From JANXQE01 sp035651635 (GTDB lineage Bacteria > Verrucomicrobiota > Verrucomicrobiia > Limisphaerales > UBA8199): DNA of 52,145 nucleotides. A program made the position numbers and the translations under genes. Each line of letters begins with the position of its first letter. Positions within the stretch are counted from its first letter, which is position 1. Positions 8,398-16,713 of this stretch are shown here, piece after piece. Under the pieces are notes generated by a model. That model saw nothing but the letters and a program-made list of their open reading frames with translations. It had not been told where the DNA came from and ran no database searches. Location: contig DASRFK010000138.1 in the NCBI GenBank assembly GCA_035651635.1, positions 1-52,145 of the forward strand. Reading direction: 5' to 3'.

Positions 8398-9654
8398 ATG
8401 GAACGTTTGCCCGGTTTCCGTGATTTCTATCCCGAACCGCTGCCACAGCCGGACCTGTGGAGCGCTGATGCCCGGCAGTACATCTTCGAGCACTGGCGCG
8501 CGACGGCTCGTTCCTACGGCTTTCGCGAGTACGACGGGCCGCCCCTCGAAGCTTTGGAGCTGTTCACCCTTAAAAGCGGCTCTGAGATTATCGGACAACT
8601 TTACAACTTCTCCGACAAGGGCAAACGAGAGATCTCGCTTCGGCCGGAAATGACGCCAACACTGGCGCGGATGGTGGCGGCTCATGAGCGCAATTATAAA
8701 AAGCCCATCAAGTGGTTCGCCTTGCCGCAATTGTTTCGGTACGAACGCCAGCAAAAAGGCCGCTTGCGCGAACATTTTCAGCTGAACGCGGATATTATCG
8801 GGGAAAAAGATCCCGCAGCCGACGCGGAGTTAATTGCGCTGTTGATCGACACTCTGCGTTCCTTCGGTTTGACGGAATCTGATTTTGTAATCCGGCTGAG
8901 CAGCCGCAGCGCATGGCAGGAGTTTTTCCTCCAGCACAAAGGCGAGCCCGCCCGCGAGTACGAGTTCTACCAGGCGGTCGACAAGCTCGAACGCGAAGAA
9001 CCGGCGGTGACGGAACAGAAACTTGCCGATCTTGGACTCTCATTGGCGCAGGTGCGGGCTTTTATTGAGGCGGGCAAGCCCACAGTCGAGCTGCAGTCCA
9101 TCCTGGATAATTTGTCAGCTCGTGGTCTCGAGGCGTACCTCAAGATCGATTACGGTGTCATTCGTGGCCTGGCATACTATACCGGACCTGTGTTCGAAGC
9201 CTTCGATCGCAAAGGCGAATTCCGTGCCATCGCCGGAGGAGGTCGTTACGACAATCTCATAGCACTGCTGAGCGGGGGTAAAGTCAACCTGCCGGCCCTG
9301 GGCTTTGGCATGGGCGACGTCGTGCTGCTGGAACTGTTGAAGGAAAGACAAAAACTGCCGCGATTCGAGAGCGGAATCGACGGTGTTTGTGTGATTGAGG
9401 ACGAATCGCTTCGAGCGGATTCGTTGAAGCTCATTCAGACATTGCGCGGAGCCGGGCTCGCGATCGATTACTCACTGACTCCGGCTAAACCGGATAAACA
9501 GTTCAAGCGCGCTCAGGAACTGGGCGCTTCGTTCGTTGTCCGCCTGGAACGAAGGGAGACCGGCGAACTTGTTGTCAAAGCGCGAGACCTGGGAACGCGA
9601 CAGGAAGACGTGATGAGCTTGGTTGACGCGCCGGCTCGGCTGAAACGCCGGTAA
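8398..9654 (+). CDS. hisS: Histidine--tRNA ligase
   Basis: A 418-residue class II aminoacyl-tRNA synthetase that charges tRNA-His in the cytoplasm. The N-terminal LPGFRDFYP box matches the family start. Motif 2 lies in SLRPEMTPTLARMV and FRYERQQKGR. The histidine-specific motif GLAYYTGPVFEAF and the glycine-rich GGGRYDNL follow. The last ~90 residues form the anticodon-binding domain. Length is standard. The intact catalytic motifs and anticodon domain argue against the HisZ regulatory paralogue. No T-box leader is visible in the short gap after the HU terminator. Confidence 0.92.
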   Translation: MERLPGFRDFYPEPLPQPDLWSADARQYIFEHWRATARSYGFREYDGPPLEALELFTLKSGSEIIGQLYNFSDKGKREISLRPEMTPTLARMVAAHERNYKKPIKWFALPQLFRYERQQKGRLREHFQLNADIIGEKDPAADAELIALLIDTLRSFGLTESDFVIRLSSRSAWQEFFLQHKGEPAREYEFYQAVDKLEREEPAVTEQKLADLGLSLAQVRAFIEAGKPTVELQSILDNLSARGLEAYLKIDYGVIRGLAYYTGPVFEAFDRKGEFRAIAGGGRYDNLIALLSGGKVNLPALGFGMGDVVLLELLKERQKLPRFESGIDGVCVIEDESLRADSLKLIQTLRGAGLAIDYSLTPAKPDKQFKRAQELGASFVVRLERRETGELVVKARDLGTRQEDVMSLVDAPARLKRR

Positions 9655-9662
9655 ACCGAAGG

Positions 9663-9777
9663 TTTTGGAGTGCGCCGCTGCGCGGCGCTTTGGCACCGAA
9701 CGAGGTTCGAACGGTACACGGGAGGTGGGCCGATCGATCACTTCCAAGAAGCGGCGCAAAGCGCCGCACTCCAAACG
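9663..9777. repeat. Inverted repeat pair, TTTGGAGTGCGCCGC family
   Basis: TTTTGGAGTGCGCCGC at 9663 with its own GCGGCGC arm, and AAGCGGCGC followed by GCGCCGCACTCCAAA at 9749-9775, form two hairpins facing each other across 55 bases. They fill the gap between the convergent hisS and rplS and may serve as a bidirectional terminator. A related element with the same TTTGGAGT edge lies after gyrA. Confidence 0.7.
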
Positions 9778-9813
9778 CTGGCGCGTGATTCCCACTCAGG
9801 CGAGCAGGGCTTC

Positions 9814-10257
9814 TTATGCGGTGCTGCCGGCAGGCGTCGCGACCGGTTCGGCAGGAGCGGTGGCCGCCGCAGCCGCAGCAGGCTGACCAGCCGCGCCCGT
9901 TACGCGGGTTTCCCTTTCTTTTACCAGGGTGGCACCCTTGCCAAGGCGCTTGCGAAGATAGGTCAACTTGGCCCGGCGCGTCCGGCCTTTACGTTCGACT
10001 TCAACCTTCTCGACGCGCGGTGAATGCAGCGGGAAAACGCGCTCGACACCTTCCCCATAGCTGATCCTGCGCACGGTGAACATCTCGTTGAGGCCGTGGC
10101 CGCGGCGCCCAATCACCACGCCAGAGAAAATCTGGATCCGCTCTTTGTCGCCCTCAACGACCTTGGTGTGGACACGAACGGAATCGCCGACCGCGAAATT
10201 CGCGGCTTCCTTGCGAAACTGTTCCGATTCAATTTTATCAAGTAATGCCTGGTTCAT
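9814..10257 (-). CDS. rplS: 50S ribosomal protein L19
   Basis: A 147-residue protein at the 30S/50S interface. The body matches L19: VGDSVRVHTKVVEGDKERIQ, FSGVVIGRRGHGLNEMFTVR, YGEGVERVFPLHSPRVEKVEV and the basic RAKLTYLRKR end. The start is the ATG at 10255-10257 (MNQALLDKIESEQFRK). The C-terminus carries an extra ~25-residue Ala/Pro-rich tail absent from E. coli L19. It is the last gene of the rpsP-khpA-trmD-rplS operon, five bases after trmD. Confidence 0.93.
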   Translation of the reverse strand: MNQALLDKIESEQFRKEAANFAVGDSVRVHTKVVEGDKERIQIFSGVVIGRRGHGLNEMFTVRRISYGEGVERVFPLHSPRVEKVEVERKGRTRRAKLTYLRKRLGKGATLVKERETRVTGAAGQPAAAAAATAPAEPVATPAGSTA

Positions 10258-10262
10258 AAATC

Positions 10263-10928
10263 TTACAATAAATCCGGCCGCCGCTCTTCGGTGCGCGCCC
10301 GGGACTGCTCCGCCCGCCATTTGGCAATTTGGGCATGGTTGCCGGAGAGCAGCACTTCCGGAACTTTCATTCCGCAGAACTCCGCCGGCCGCGTGTACTG
10401 CGGGTATTCCAGCAGCCCGTGACTGAATGATTCTTCATGAGCGCTCTCATCGTCGCCCAGGGCGCCTGGCAACAACCGGGTCACCGCGTCAATCACTACC
10501 ATCGCCGGCAACGCGCCGTTTGTCAGCACGTAATCGCCAATGGACAGTTCGTCGTCGGCCAACTGCTCGCGGATCCGCTCATCAAAACCCTCGTAATGCC
10601 CCGTGACGAGCAGCAACTCATCCAATTGGGCCAGTTGCTGCGCGATCGCCTGATTAAACAAGCGCCCGGACGGGGACATCAAAATGATCCGCGTATTCTC
10701 GCCGGCCAGTTTCTCTACTGCTTCAAAGATCGGCTCGGGCTTGAGCAACATCCCCGGCCCGCCGCCAAACGGCCGATCATCGACCGTTTTATGGCGATCA
10801 TGCGCATAATCGCGCAAATTATGGACGCTCAACTGAAGCAACCCGGACCGCCGGGCCCGCGCGATGATGCTTTCATCCAGCGGCCCGGCAAACATCGCCG
10901 GAAACAACGTGAGCACGTCAATTTTCAT
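10263..10928 (-). CDS. trmD: tRNA (guanine-37-N1)-methyltransferase
   Basis: A 221-residue SPOUT-class enzyme that makes m1G37 using SAM and prevents frameshifting. It begins MKIDVLTLFPAMF at 10926-10928; the frame is open for 56 more codons upstream but that part is not TrmD-like. The SAM-binding knot is recognised in LLVTGHYEGFDERI and SIGDYVLTNGALPAM, and the C-terminal domain in YTRPAEFCGMKVPEVLLSGNH. It lies in the canonical ribosomal operon between khpA and rplS. Confidence 0.94.
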   Translation of the reverse strand: MKIDVLTLFPAMFAGPLDESIIARARRSGLLQLSVHNLRDYAHDRHKTVDDRPFGGGPGMLLKPEPIFEAVEKLAGENTRIILMSPSGRLFNQAIAQQLAQLDELLLVTGHYEGFDERIREQLADDELSIGDYVLTNGALPAMVVIDAVTRLLPGALGDDESAHEESFSHGLLEYPQYTRPAEFCGMKVPEVLLSGNHAQIAKWRAEQSRARTEERRPDLL

Positions 10929-11007
10929 GGCTCGTCCGACAAAGTCCTTGCCGGCGTCGTCTCCTTGCGGCGTTGACCAGCGTACCTGCCGCGAGGCTGC
11001 GTCTCGG

Positions 11008-11253
11008 CTAACGCCCCGGGGGCTCTTCCACGATTTCCAGCGTGCAGCGCAAGCCCTTTTTAGCACTGCCCGCCAACAACAATGACCGAATGGCATTGAT
11101 GGTCATGCCTTGCCGGCCGATAATCTTGCCCACATCTTGCGGGTGCAAACGCAACTCGTAAACCGTCGTGCCCTCCCGCTCCACCGGCGTTATGGTCACG
11201 GTGTCGGGATGTTGAACCAGCCCTTTGACGACGTATTCGAGAAAGGCCTGCAT
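11008..11253 (-). CDS. khpA: KH-domain RNA-binding protein KhpA
   Basis: An 81-residue single KH domain. The GXXG RNA-contact loop is in VGKIIGRQGMTINAIR (GRQG at residues 46-49). KhpA family proteins bind RNA, often with KhpB, and usually lie just after rpsP, as here (15 bases). In many bacteria rimM follows; here 79 non-coding bases lead straight to trmD. Confidence 0.9.
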   Translation of the reverse strand: MQAFLEYVVKGLVQHPDTVTITPVEREGTTVYELRLHPQDVGKIIGRQGMTINAIRSLLLAGSAKKGLRCTLEIVEEPPGR

Positions 11254-11268
11254 AAGCCCCTTCCGTTA

Positions 11269-11538
11269 TTATGCCGCCGCTGGCGCCGGCGCCGGTGCGG
11301 CTTTCAAAGCCTTTTTGATAAAACTGGCCACGGTGTCGCTGGGCTGGGCGCCTTTACTCAGCCAGTACTTGGCCCGTTCAAGGTCCATCTTGAAATTCTC
11401 ACCCTTTTTCAGCGGTTGGTACGTGCCCAGTTGCTCGATGAATTTCCCGTCCCGCGGACTGCGGCCGTCCGCCACCACGATCCGGAACACCGGGGCGTTC
11501 TTGGCCCCTACCCGCTTCATACGAATTTTGACTGCCAT
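11269..11538 (-). CDS. rpsP: 30S ribosomal protein S16
   Basis: An 89-residue early-assembly 30S protein. The start MAVKIRMKRVGAKNAPVFRI, the strand VVADGRSPRDGKFIEQLGTY and WLSKGAQPSDTV are typical. The C-terminus ends in a short Ala/Pro repeat (APAPAPAAA). It is first gene of the minus-strand operon rpsP-khpA-trmD-rplS. Confidence 0.94.
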   Translation of the reverse strand: MAVKIRMKRVGAKNAPVFRIVVADGRSPRDGKFIEQLGTYQPLKKGENFKMDLERAKYWLSKGAQPSDTVASFIKKALKAAPAPAPAAA

Positions 11539-11616
11539 AAATAACGTTTTGTCTGTTTGCGGCTGTTCGACGTCGGATCCAAACCGCGCTCAAGAATTAC
11601 ACAAAAATGAGCGCTG

Positions 11617-11645
11617 AGCCTAGTCGTACAAAACACCCTTTGCAA
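11617..11645 (-). promoter_or_regulatory. Candidate promoter of the rpsP operon
   Basis: On the minus strand TTGCAA (11640-11645) and TAGGCT (11617-11622) are 17 bases apart, giving a leader of about 70 bases before rpsP. The -10 match is moderate. Confidence 0.35.
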
Positions 11646-11723
11646 GCGCCTAATCTCAGTATTTTTTGGCGAATTCGAAGTTGCCGCCTTGTCGCTGTGG
11701 CTTGATTCCTCTTCAATCACAAC

Positions 11724-13040
11724 ATGCTTTCTCCAATCGCATCCCAGGCGCGTCATTCGGAAACCCTCGATCTGCCGCTGGGTTACGCTCCGGCCGCCCC
11801 AAAACCGGCTCGCCCGGCGCCCTTAGCTGAGGATCTGGAACAATTTAGAGAGTTCGGCCAGGCCACGCGTACGTTTAAAACAAGCTTTATTCAAACAGAC
11901 GGCACCCCGGCGTCGGTCCCCACGTTCGTCAATGAGTTCTGGACCGCCAGACAGCGGCAGGCCAGTTCGCTTCACGAGGTCTCCTATCGCGCCTGTTTCA
12001 AGCCCCAGTTGCCCCGATTCTTCATCGAACGCCTGACGCACCCCGGCGACCGGGTTTACGACCCTTTCATGGGACGTGGGACGACACCAGTCGAATCGGC
12101 TCTTTTAGGCCGAATTCCCGTCGGAAACGATGTCAATCCATTGAGCATTATTATGACCCGGCCCCGCTTGCGGCCCCCGCGGCTTAGCGACGTGGAAGCC
12201 CGGCTTCGGTCCATTTCCTTAACGGATCCCGAAGATATGCCGGAGGACTTGCTGGCCTTTTACCACCCGAAAACTTTGCAGGCCATTTCTTCTCTTAAAA
12301 GGCACTTCCTTCGCGCACGCGCCAAAGGGGAGTTTGATCCAATCGACGAGTGGTTGGCGGTGGTTTCGCTGAACCGTTTGACCGGCCATTCCAATGGATT
12401 CTTTTCGGTATATACCCTGCCGCCTAACCAGGCTGTTTCGGCAAAGTCGCAGCGCAGAATTAACGAAAAACGTAAACAAAGTCCGCCGGAGCGGGATGTG
12501 GTCAAACTGATTCTCAAGAAGTCAAAACAACTTCTCGGCGACGTCGACGATCCTGCCCGCGCAGCTTTGGCGGCGGTATCGGACCAGGCACTGCTGCTCA
12601 CAGGCCCGGCGGCCGCCACTCCGCAGATCCCGTCCAACTCTATAGCGCTGGTCGTCACCTCGCCTCCGTTCCTGAACGTAGTGCAATACGCCACTGATAA
12701 TTGGTTGCGCTGTTGGTTTCTGGGAATCGACTCACAGTCGGTCCAACTCACCGTCCCCCACAAGCTCTCCGACTGGCAGGCCGTCATGCTCGAGGTCTTT
12801 CGCGAAATGCGACGAGTGCTCAAAAAGGGCGGGCATATCGCCTTCGAAGTCGGCGAAGTTCACGGTGGCCAAACGAAATTGGAAGAAACAGTTTTGCCGT
12901 GCGGCATTGAAGCCGGTCTCGAGCCGTTGCTGCTGGTCATCAACGACCAAAAATTCACCAAAACGGCCAATTGCTGGGGCGTGGATAACATGGCCAAGGG
13001 AACCAATACCAATCGCATAGTGGTCTTTCGCAAAGGATAA
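11724..13040 (+). CDS. Solitary DNA methyltransferase (N4-cytosine/N6-adenine type)
   Basis: A 438-residue amino-methyltransferase. The SAM-binding motif DPFMGRGTT is at residues 113-121, followed by NDVNP at 135-139. The catalytic motif TSPPF is at 312-316. Order is motif I, ~190 residues probably holding target recognition, then motif IV. The SPP(Y/F) form is more common in N4-cytosine enzymes, but base specificity cannot be settled by reading. No restriction endonuclease gene is adjacent; it is divergent from rpsP and precedes the tandem uvrA genes. It is likely an orphan, regulatory or epigenetic enzyme. Confidence 0.82.
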   Translation: MLSPIASQARHSETLDLPLGYAPAAPKPARPAPLAEDLEQFREFGQATRTFKTSFIQTDGTPASVPTFVNEFWTARQRQASSLHEVSYRACFKPQLPRFFIERLTHPGDRVYDPFMGRGTTPVESALLGRIPVGNDVNPLSIIMTRPRLRPPRLSDVEARLRSISLTDPEDMPEDLLAFYHPKTLQAISSLKRHFLRARAKGEFDPIDEWLAVVSLNRLTGHSNGFFSVYTLPPNQAVSAKSQRRINEKRKQSPPERDVVKLILKKSKQLLGDVDDPARAALAAVSDQALLLTGPAAATPQIPSNSIALVVTSPPFLNVVQYATDNWLRCWFLGIDSQSVQLTVPHKLSDWQAVMLEVFREMRRVLKKGGHIAFEVGEVHGGQTKLEETVLPCGIEAGLEPLLLVINDQKFTKTANCWGVDNMAKGTNTNRIVVFRKG

Positions 13041-13219
13041 ATCCCGGTTGCACCTGAATAACCACCGACTGGGCGACTTGATAACCTGAAAACCTTGACC
13101 ACCTGATAACCACTCTTGAATCCGTGTCATCGGTGTTCATCCGTGGTTTCAACTTTGTGTGACTCATCCCGCGTCGGCCACTTGCCAGCAACGCCATCCG
13201 CCCCTAACTTGCGCGTGCA
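13041..13219. repeat. Dispersed-repeat spacer before uvrA
   Basis: This spacer contains three degenerate units around GATAACC (near 13058, 13081 and 13106) and a stretch resembling CCGTGTTCATCCGTGGTTT at about 13124-13151. Similar non-coding repeats are frequent in Verrucomicrobia genomes (recalled, not searched). No gene or clear promoter is seen. Confidence 0.5.
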
Positions 13220-16200
13220 ATGTCGAAGTCGTCCGCGCGGTCGGCCATTCGCCTCCGGGGCGTCCGCCACAACAACCTTAAGAATTTCGATTTAGACCTG
13301 CCGCTCAACCAGTTGATCGTCGTAACTGGCTTGAGCGGCTCGGGCAAAAGCTCGCTTGCCTTCGACACCCTTTTCGCCGAAGGCCAACGGCGTTATATCG
13401 AAACCTTTTCACCATACGCGCGCCAATTCCTGGATCGGATGGACAAGCCGCAGGTGGATAGCATCGAGGGAATCCCGCCGGCGATCGCCATCGAGCAGCG
13501 GAACTCGGTCCGGACTACCCGTTCAACCGTTGGCACGATGACCGAGATTTGCGATTACATGAAGCTGCTCTGGCCTCACGTGGCACAACTCCACTGTCGG
13601 CAATGCGGCAAACCGGTCCGCAAGGATTCGCCACAACAGATCTGGACGAAATGCGGAGTTGCGGAAGACGAAAAGGCGGCCGGGGAAGTTTTGATCACTT
13701 TTGACATTCCGTTGAGTGAAAAGTTGTCTTTGGAGGACTCGCTGGCGCTGGTCGCCAAACAGGGATACCAGCGCGTAGTAATAACGGGGAAAATTTTTCG
13801 GATTGCCGAGGCGCTGGCGCAGATGCAATCCAACGGCACATCGGGCAAAGCCGGCTCTCCTCGGGGTTGTATTACAGTCGTGCAGGACCGTTTAAAGCTC
13901 AGCCCTTCCGCGCGGGTGCGATTTATAGAGGCTTGCGAGCAGGCGTATCATTTCGGAAAGGGCAAATTGACGCTGCATACTCTCGGAAAGGAGAGTATGA
14001 TCATTCAATCGGGCAGAAGGTTCTCGAACAAGCTCCACTGCGCCCAGTGCGACCTCGAATACCGCGAACCCTCCCCTGCCCTGTTCAGCTTCAATCATCC
14101 GGTCGGCGCTTGTCCAGCCTGCCGTGGCTTCGGGCGAATCATCAGCATCGACTACAACCTCGCGCTGCCGGACCGCTCAAAAACCTTGGCTGAGGGAGTC
14201 GTCAAACCCTGGCAGAGCGGTCAAAGTGCCGAATGTCAGACCGATCTGATGAGGATGTGCCGCCATTTCGGGGTGCCGACCAACGTTCCTTTCGAGAAGC
14301 TAACGAAGAAATGGCAGGACTTCGTCATCGACGGTGAGCCTGATTACGGCAAAGACGAGGAACACCAATGGCCGCGAGCCTGGTACGGGATTAAAGGTTA
14401 TTTTCGCTGGCTTGAATCAAAAGCATACAAAATGCACGTGCGGGTGCTCTTATCGCGGTACCGCGCATATACCCCCTGCCCCGCTTGTGGTGGGATGCGC
14501 TTGCAACCCGACGCTCTGCTCTACCGAGTCACGCCTCCCGCGAAAACCAATGGGCATTCTGAGCCGACCGCAAGTGGTGAAGGCCGCCGCTCGTTCACGT
14601 TGGCGGATTTTTATCAACTTCCCATCCGCCAGGCTCTCGGTCTGGTCGAGCAACTTGAGGCGCAACGTCCATCCGCCGCAAATGACCCATTGCGCTTGGC
14701 CCTCACCGAAGTTCGTTCGCGACTCGGTTATCTCAATGAGGTTGGCCTGGGATATCTCACCCTGGACCGCCCAACCCGCTCATTGTCGGGAGGTGAAACC
14801 GAGCGAGTCAGCCTGACGACCTGTTTAGGGACGCGCCTGGTGAACACCCTGTTCGTCCTGGACGAACCGAGTGTCGGACTGCATCCGCGCGATACCGAGC
14901 GGCTTATCCGCGTCCTCGAGCAACTGCGGGACGCAGGCAACACCGTTCTGGTCGTCGAACATGAAGCCAGCGTGATGCGTGCCGCCGACCAGATTGTCGA
15001 TTTGGGCCCGGGGCATGGCGCCACGGGCGGGCAAGTGGTTTTCCAAGGCAAATACTCGGAAATTCTAACCTGCCCTGAATCGATCACCGGTCAGTATCTC
15101 GGCGGCGCTAAAAGCATCCCCATCCCAACCAGGCGATCGATGGACCACGAGAAGCAGCGTTCCGAGCCGCAGAGTACTGAGGTGCGACCTAATAACCCCG
15201 GGATGGGTTCAACTTGTTCGCCACTGACCATTCGAACCGCACAGCGTGAACGCTTCAATCGCAAACTGCTAGCTTTGGATACCGGCCGGGAAATGGCAGT
15301 CGCTCTTAACGAAGCAGCCCTGCCCTATCGAATCGGGTCAAACGAAAGCCCGACGCTTCTACTCACGGGCGTAACCCTCCATAACCTGAAGGACCTTTCA
15401 GTTCGCATTCCGCTGAGGCGATTTGTCTGTGTTACCGGTGTCAGCGGTTCGGGTAAGACGACGCTCGTGCGCGAAGTGCTCCTGCCCGCGCTGGCCGACA
15501 AACTCAGCTCCACCCTGCCCACCGCCAAAGCGTCGGATCGCCTCGGCCAGGAAGCCCCCGACGAAACTAACGGCGAGGACGACACAGAAGCTTCCAATCC
15601 ACATTGTGGCTCTTTATCCGGAGCGGAACACCTCGACCAGGTAGTGCTGGTGGACCAATCGATTCTGGGCAAAACGCCGCGTTCCAACCCGGCGGTGTAC
15701 ATCGGCGCCTTTGAGGATATTCGCGAGCTGTACGCCCAATCCGATTTGGCCAAACGCCGCGGCCTGAACGCCAGCGCCTTCAGTTTCAATTCGAGCCAGG
15801 GCCAATGTGAACGTTGTCGCGGCGCCGGTTTCGAAAAAATTGAGATGCAATTTCTCAGCGACGTGTACATTCGCTGCCCGGATTGTGACGGGCGCCGGTA
15901 CCGGCCGCATATCCTCGAAATCAAGCTCAGCGGCGCTTCCCCTGGCAAAGCCCTTTCCATCGCCGACTTGCTCGAGGCCACCGTCGACGAGGCAATCTCT
16001 TTTTTAGAAGATTTTCCCGAGTCCCGCCCGGCTCAACGCGCGGCCAAAAGTCTCCAATTGCTGCAGGAAACCGGACTGGGCTATCTAAAACTCGGCCAAC
16101 CGATCAACACACTTTCGGGCGGCGAAAGCCAGCGGCTGAAGCTGGTCAAACACCTGTCCGACTCCCTGGTGGCTGAAAGCCTTGAGTCCTCGGGCGGCAC

Positions 16201-16558
16201 CGCCGCGGTTTGCCCTGGACCCAGTTCGAACAGCCGGATGCTTTTCCTGTTTGATGAGCCAACCACCGGGTTGCACTTTGACGACGTTCGGGTGCTGTTG
16301 AAGGTCTTCCAACGCCTGGTCCACGCCGGCCACTCCTTGATTGTCATCGAGCATAACCTGGACGTGATTAAATCGGCCGATTGGGTGATTGATCTGGGCC
16401 CGGAAGCCGGAGATCTCGGTGGTCAAATCGTCGCGCAGGGCACGCCCGAACAGGTCAGCCAATGCGCTCAAAGCCACACGGGGCAGGCCTTGCAAAACGC
16501 ATTGGTCGGCAAAGCGCGAGCCTCGCGTACGCCCGCAGGCGCCACCCAGCCGAAATAA
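13220..16558 (+). CDS. uvrA: UvrA-like excinuclease ATPase, divergent long paralogue
   Basis: At 1112 residues this exceeds the ~940 of classical UvrA. The first ABC ATPase has Walker A GLSGSGKS (37-44), the UvrA signature YARQFLDRM, zinc-type Cys pairs (CRQC, CPAC, CPAC), an unusual signature LSGGETERVSL and LDEPSVGLH. The second ATPase has GVSGSGKT, the CERCRGAGFEKIEMQFL zinc region with CPDC, LSGGESQRLKL and FDEPTTGLH. A ~100-residue poorly conserved linker joins the halves. UvrA dimers find DNA lesions and load UvrB. A near-complete second UvrA follows directly. Whether it acts in excision repair or a specialised role is unknown. Confidence 0.88.
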   Translation: MSKSSARSAIRLRGVRHNNLKNFDLDLPLNQLIVVTGLSGSGKSSLAFDTLFAEGQRRYIETFSPYARQFLDRMDKPQVDSIEGIPPAIAIEQRNSVRTTRSTVGTMTEICDYMKLLWPHVAQLHCRQCGKPVRKDSPQQIWTKCGVAEDEKAAGEVLITFDIPLSEKLSLEDSLALVAKQGYQRVVITGKIFRIAEALAQMQSNGTSGKAGSPRGCITVVQDRLKLSPSARVRFIEACEQAYHFGKGKLTLHTLGKESMIIQSGRRFSNKLHCAQCDLEYREPSPALFSFNHPVGACPACRGFGRIISIDYNLALPDRSKTLAEGVVKPWQSGQSAECQTDLMRMCRHFGVPTNVPFEKLTKKWQDFVIDGEPDYGKDEEHQWPRAWYGIKGYFRWLESKAYKMHVRVLLSRYRAYTPCPACGGMRLQPDALLYRVTPPAKTNGHSEPTASGEGRRSFTLADFYQLPIRQALGLVEQLEAQRPSAANDPLRLALTEVRSRLGYLNEVGLGYLTLDRPTRSLSGGETERVSLTTCLGTRLVNTLFVLDEPSVGLHPRDTERLIRVLEQLRDAGNTVLVVEHEASVMRAADQIVDLGPGHGATGGQVVFQGKYSEILTCPESITGQYLGGAKSIPIPTRRSMDHEKQRSEPQSTEVRPNNPGMGSTCSPLTIRTAQRERFNRKLLALDTGREMAVALNEAALPYRIGSNESPTLLLTGVTLHNLKDLSVRIPLRRFVCVTGVSGSGKTTLVREVLLPALADKLSSTLPTAKASDRLGQEAPDETNGEDDTEASNPHCGSLSGAEHLDQVVLVDQSILGKTPRSNPAVYIGAFEDIRELYAQSDLAKRRGLNASAFSFNSSQGQCERCRGAGFEKIEMQFLSDVYIRCPDCDGRRYRPHILEIKLSGASPGKALSIADLLEATVDEAISFLEDFPESRPAQRAAKSLQLLQETGLGYLKLGQPINTLSGGESQRLKLVKHLSDSLVAESLESSGGTAAVCPGPSSNSRMLFLFDEPTTGLHFDDVRVLLKVFQRLVHAGHSLIVIEHNLDVIKSADWVIDLGPEAGDLGGQIVAQGTPEQVSQCAQSHTGQALQNALVGKARASRTPAGATQPK

Positions 16559-16584
16559 ATGTTTATAGCCTCCAACCGCGTTCG

Positions 16585-16700
16585 CGCATGCATTGGGACT
16601 TTGAACCAAATAGCGCACGCCGTTCTCCCTCTCCCGGGGGAGAGGGCCGGGGTGAGGGCGGGCTTTCTCCGTTCGGTTCATGGAAAGCCGCCGCCAGCTT
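16585..16700. repeat. Dispersed palindromic repeat, CCCTCTCC/GGTTCATGG family, copy 1
   Basis: TTGAACCAAA and CGGTTCATGG flank an inner hairpin CCCTCTCCCGGGGGAGAGGG. A second, diverged copy with the same order of parts lies at 51137-51240. It fills most of the gap between the two uvrA genes, so the upstream extension of the second uvrA frame through it is not coding. Confidence 0.65.
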
Positions 16701-16713
16701 AAAACAAAAACAC

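Noticed and set aside
10263..11096. Extended TrmD of 277 residues starting at 11096
   Set aside because: The first 56 residues overlap khpA and do not resemble TrmD; MKIDVLTLFP at 10928 is the true family start.
16462..16713. Extended N-terminus of the second uvrA
   Set aside because: It overlaps the end of the first uvrA and passes through a palindromic repeat; UvrA homology begins after 16714.
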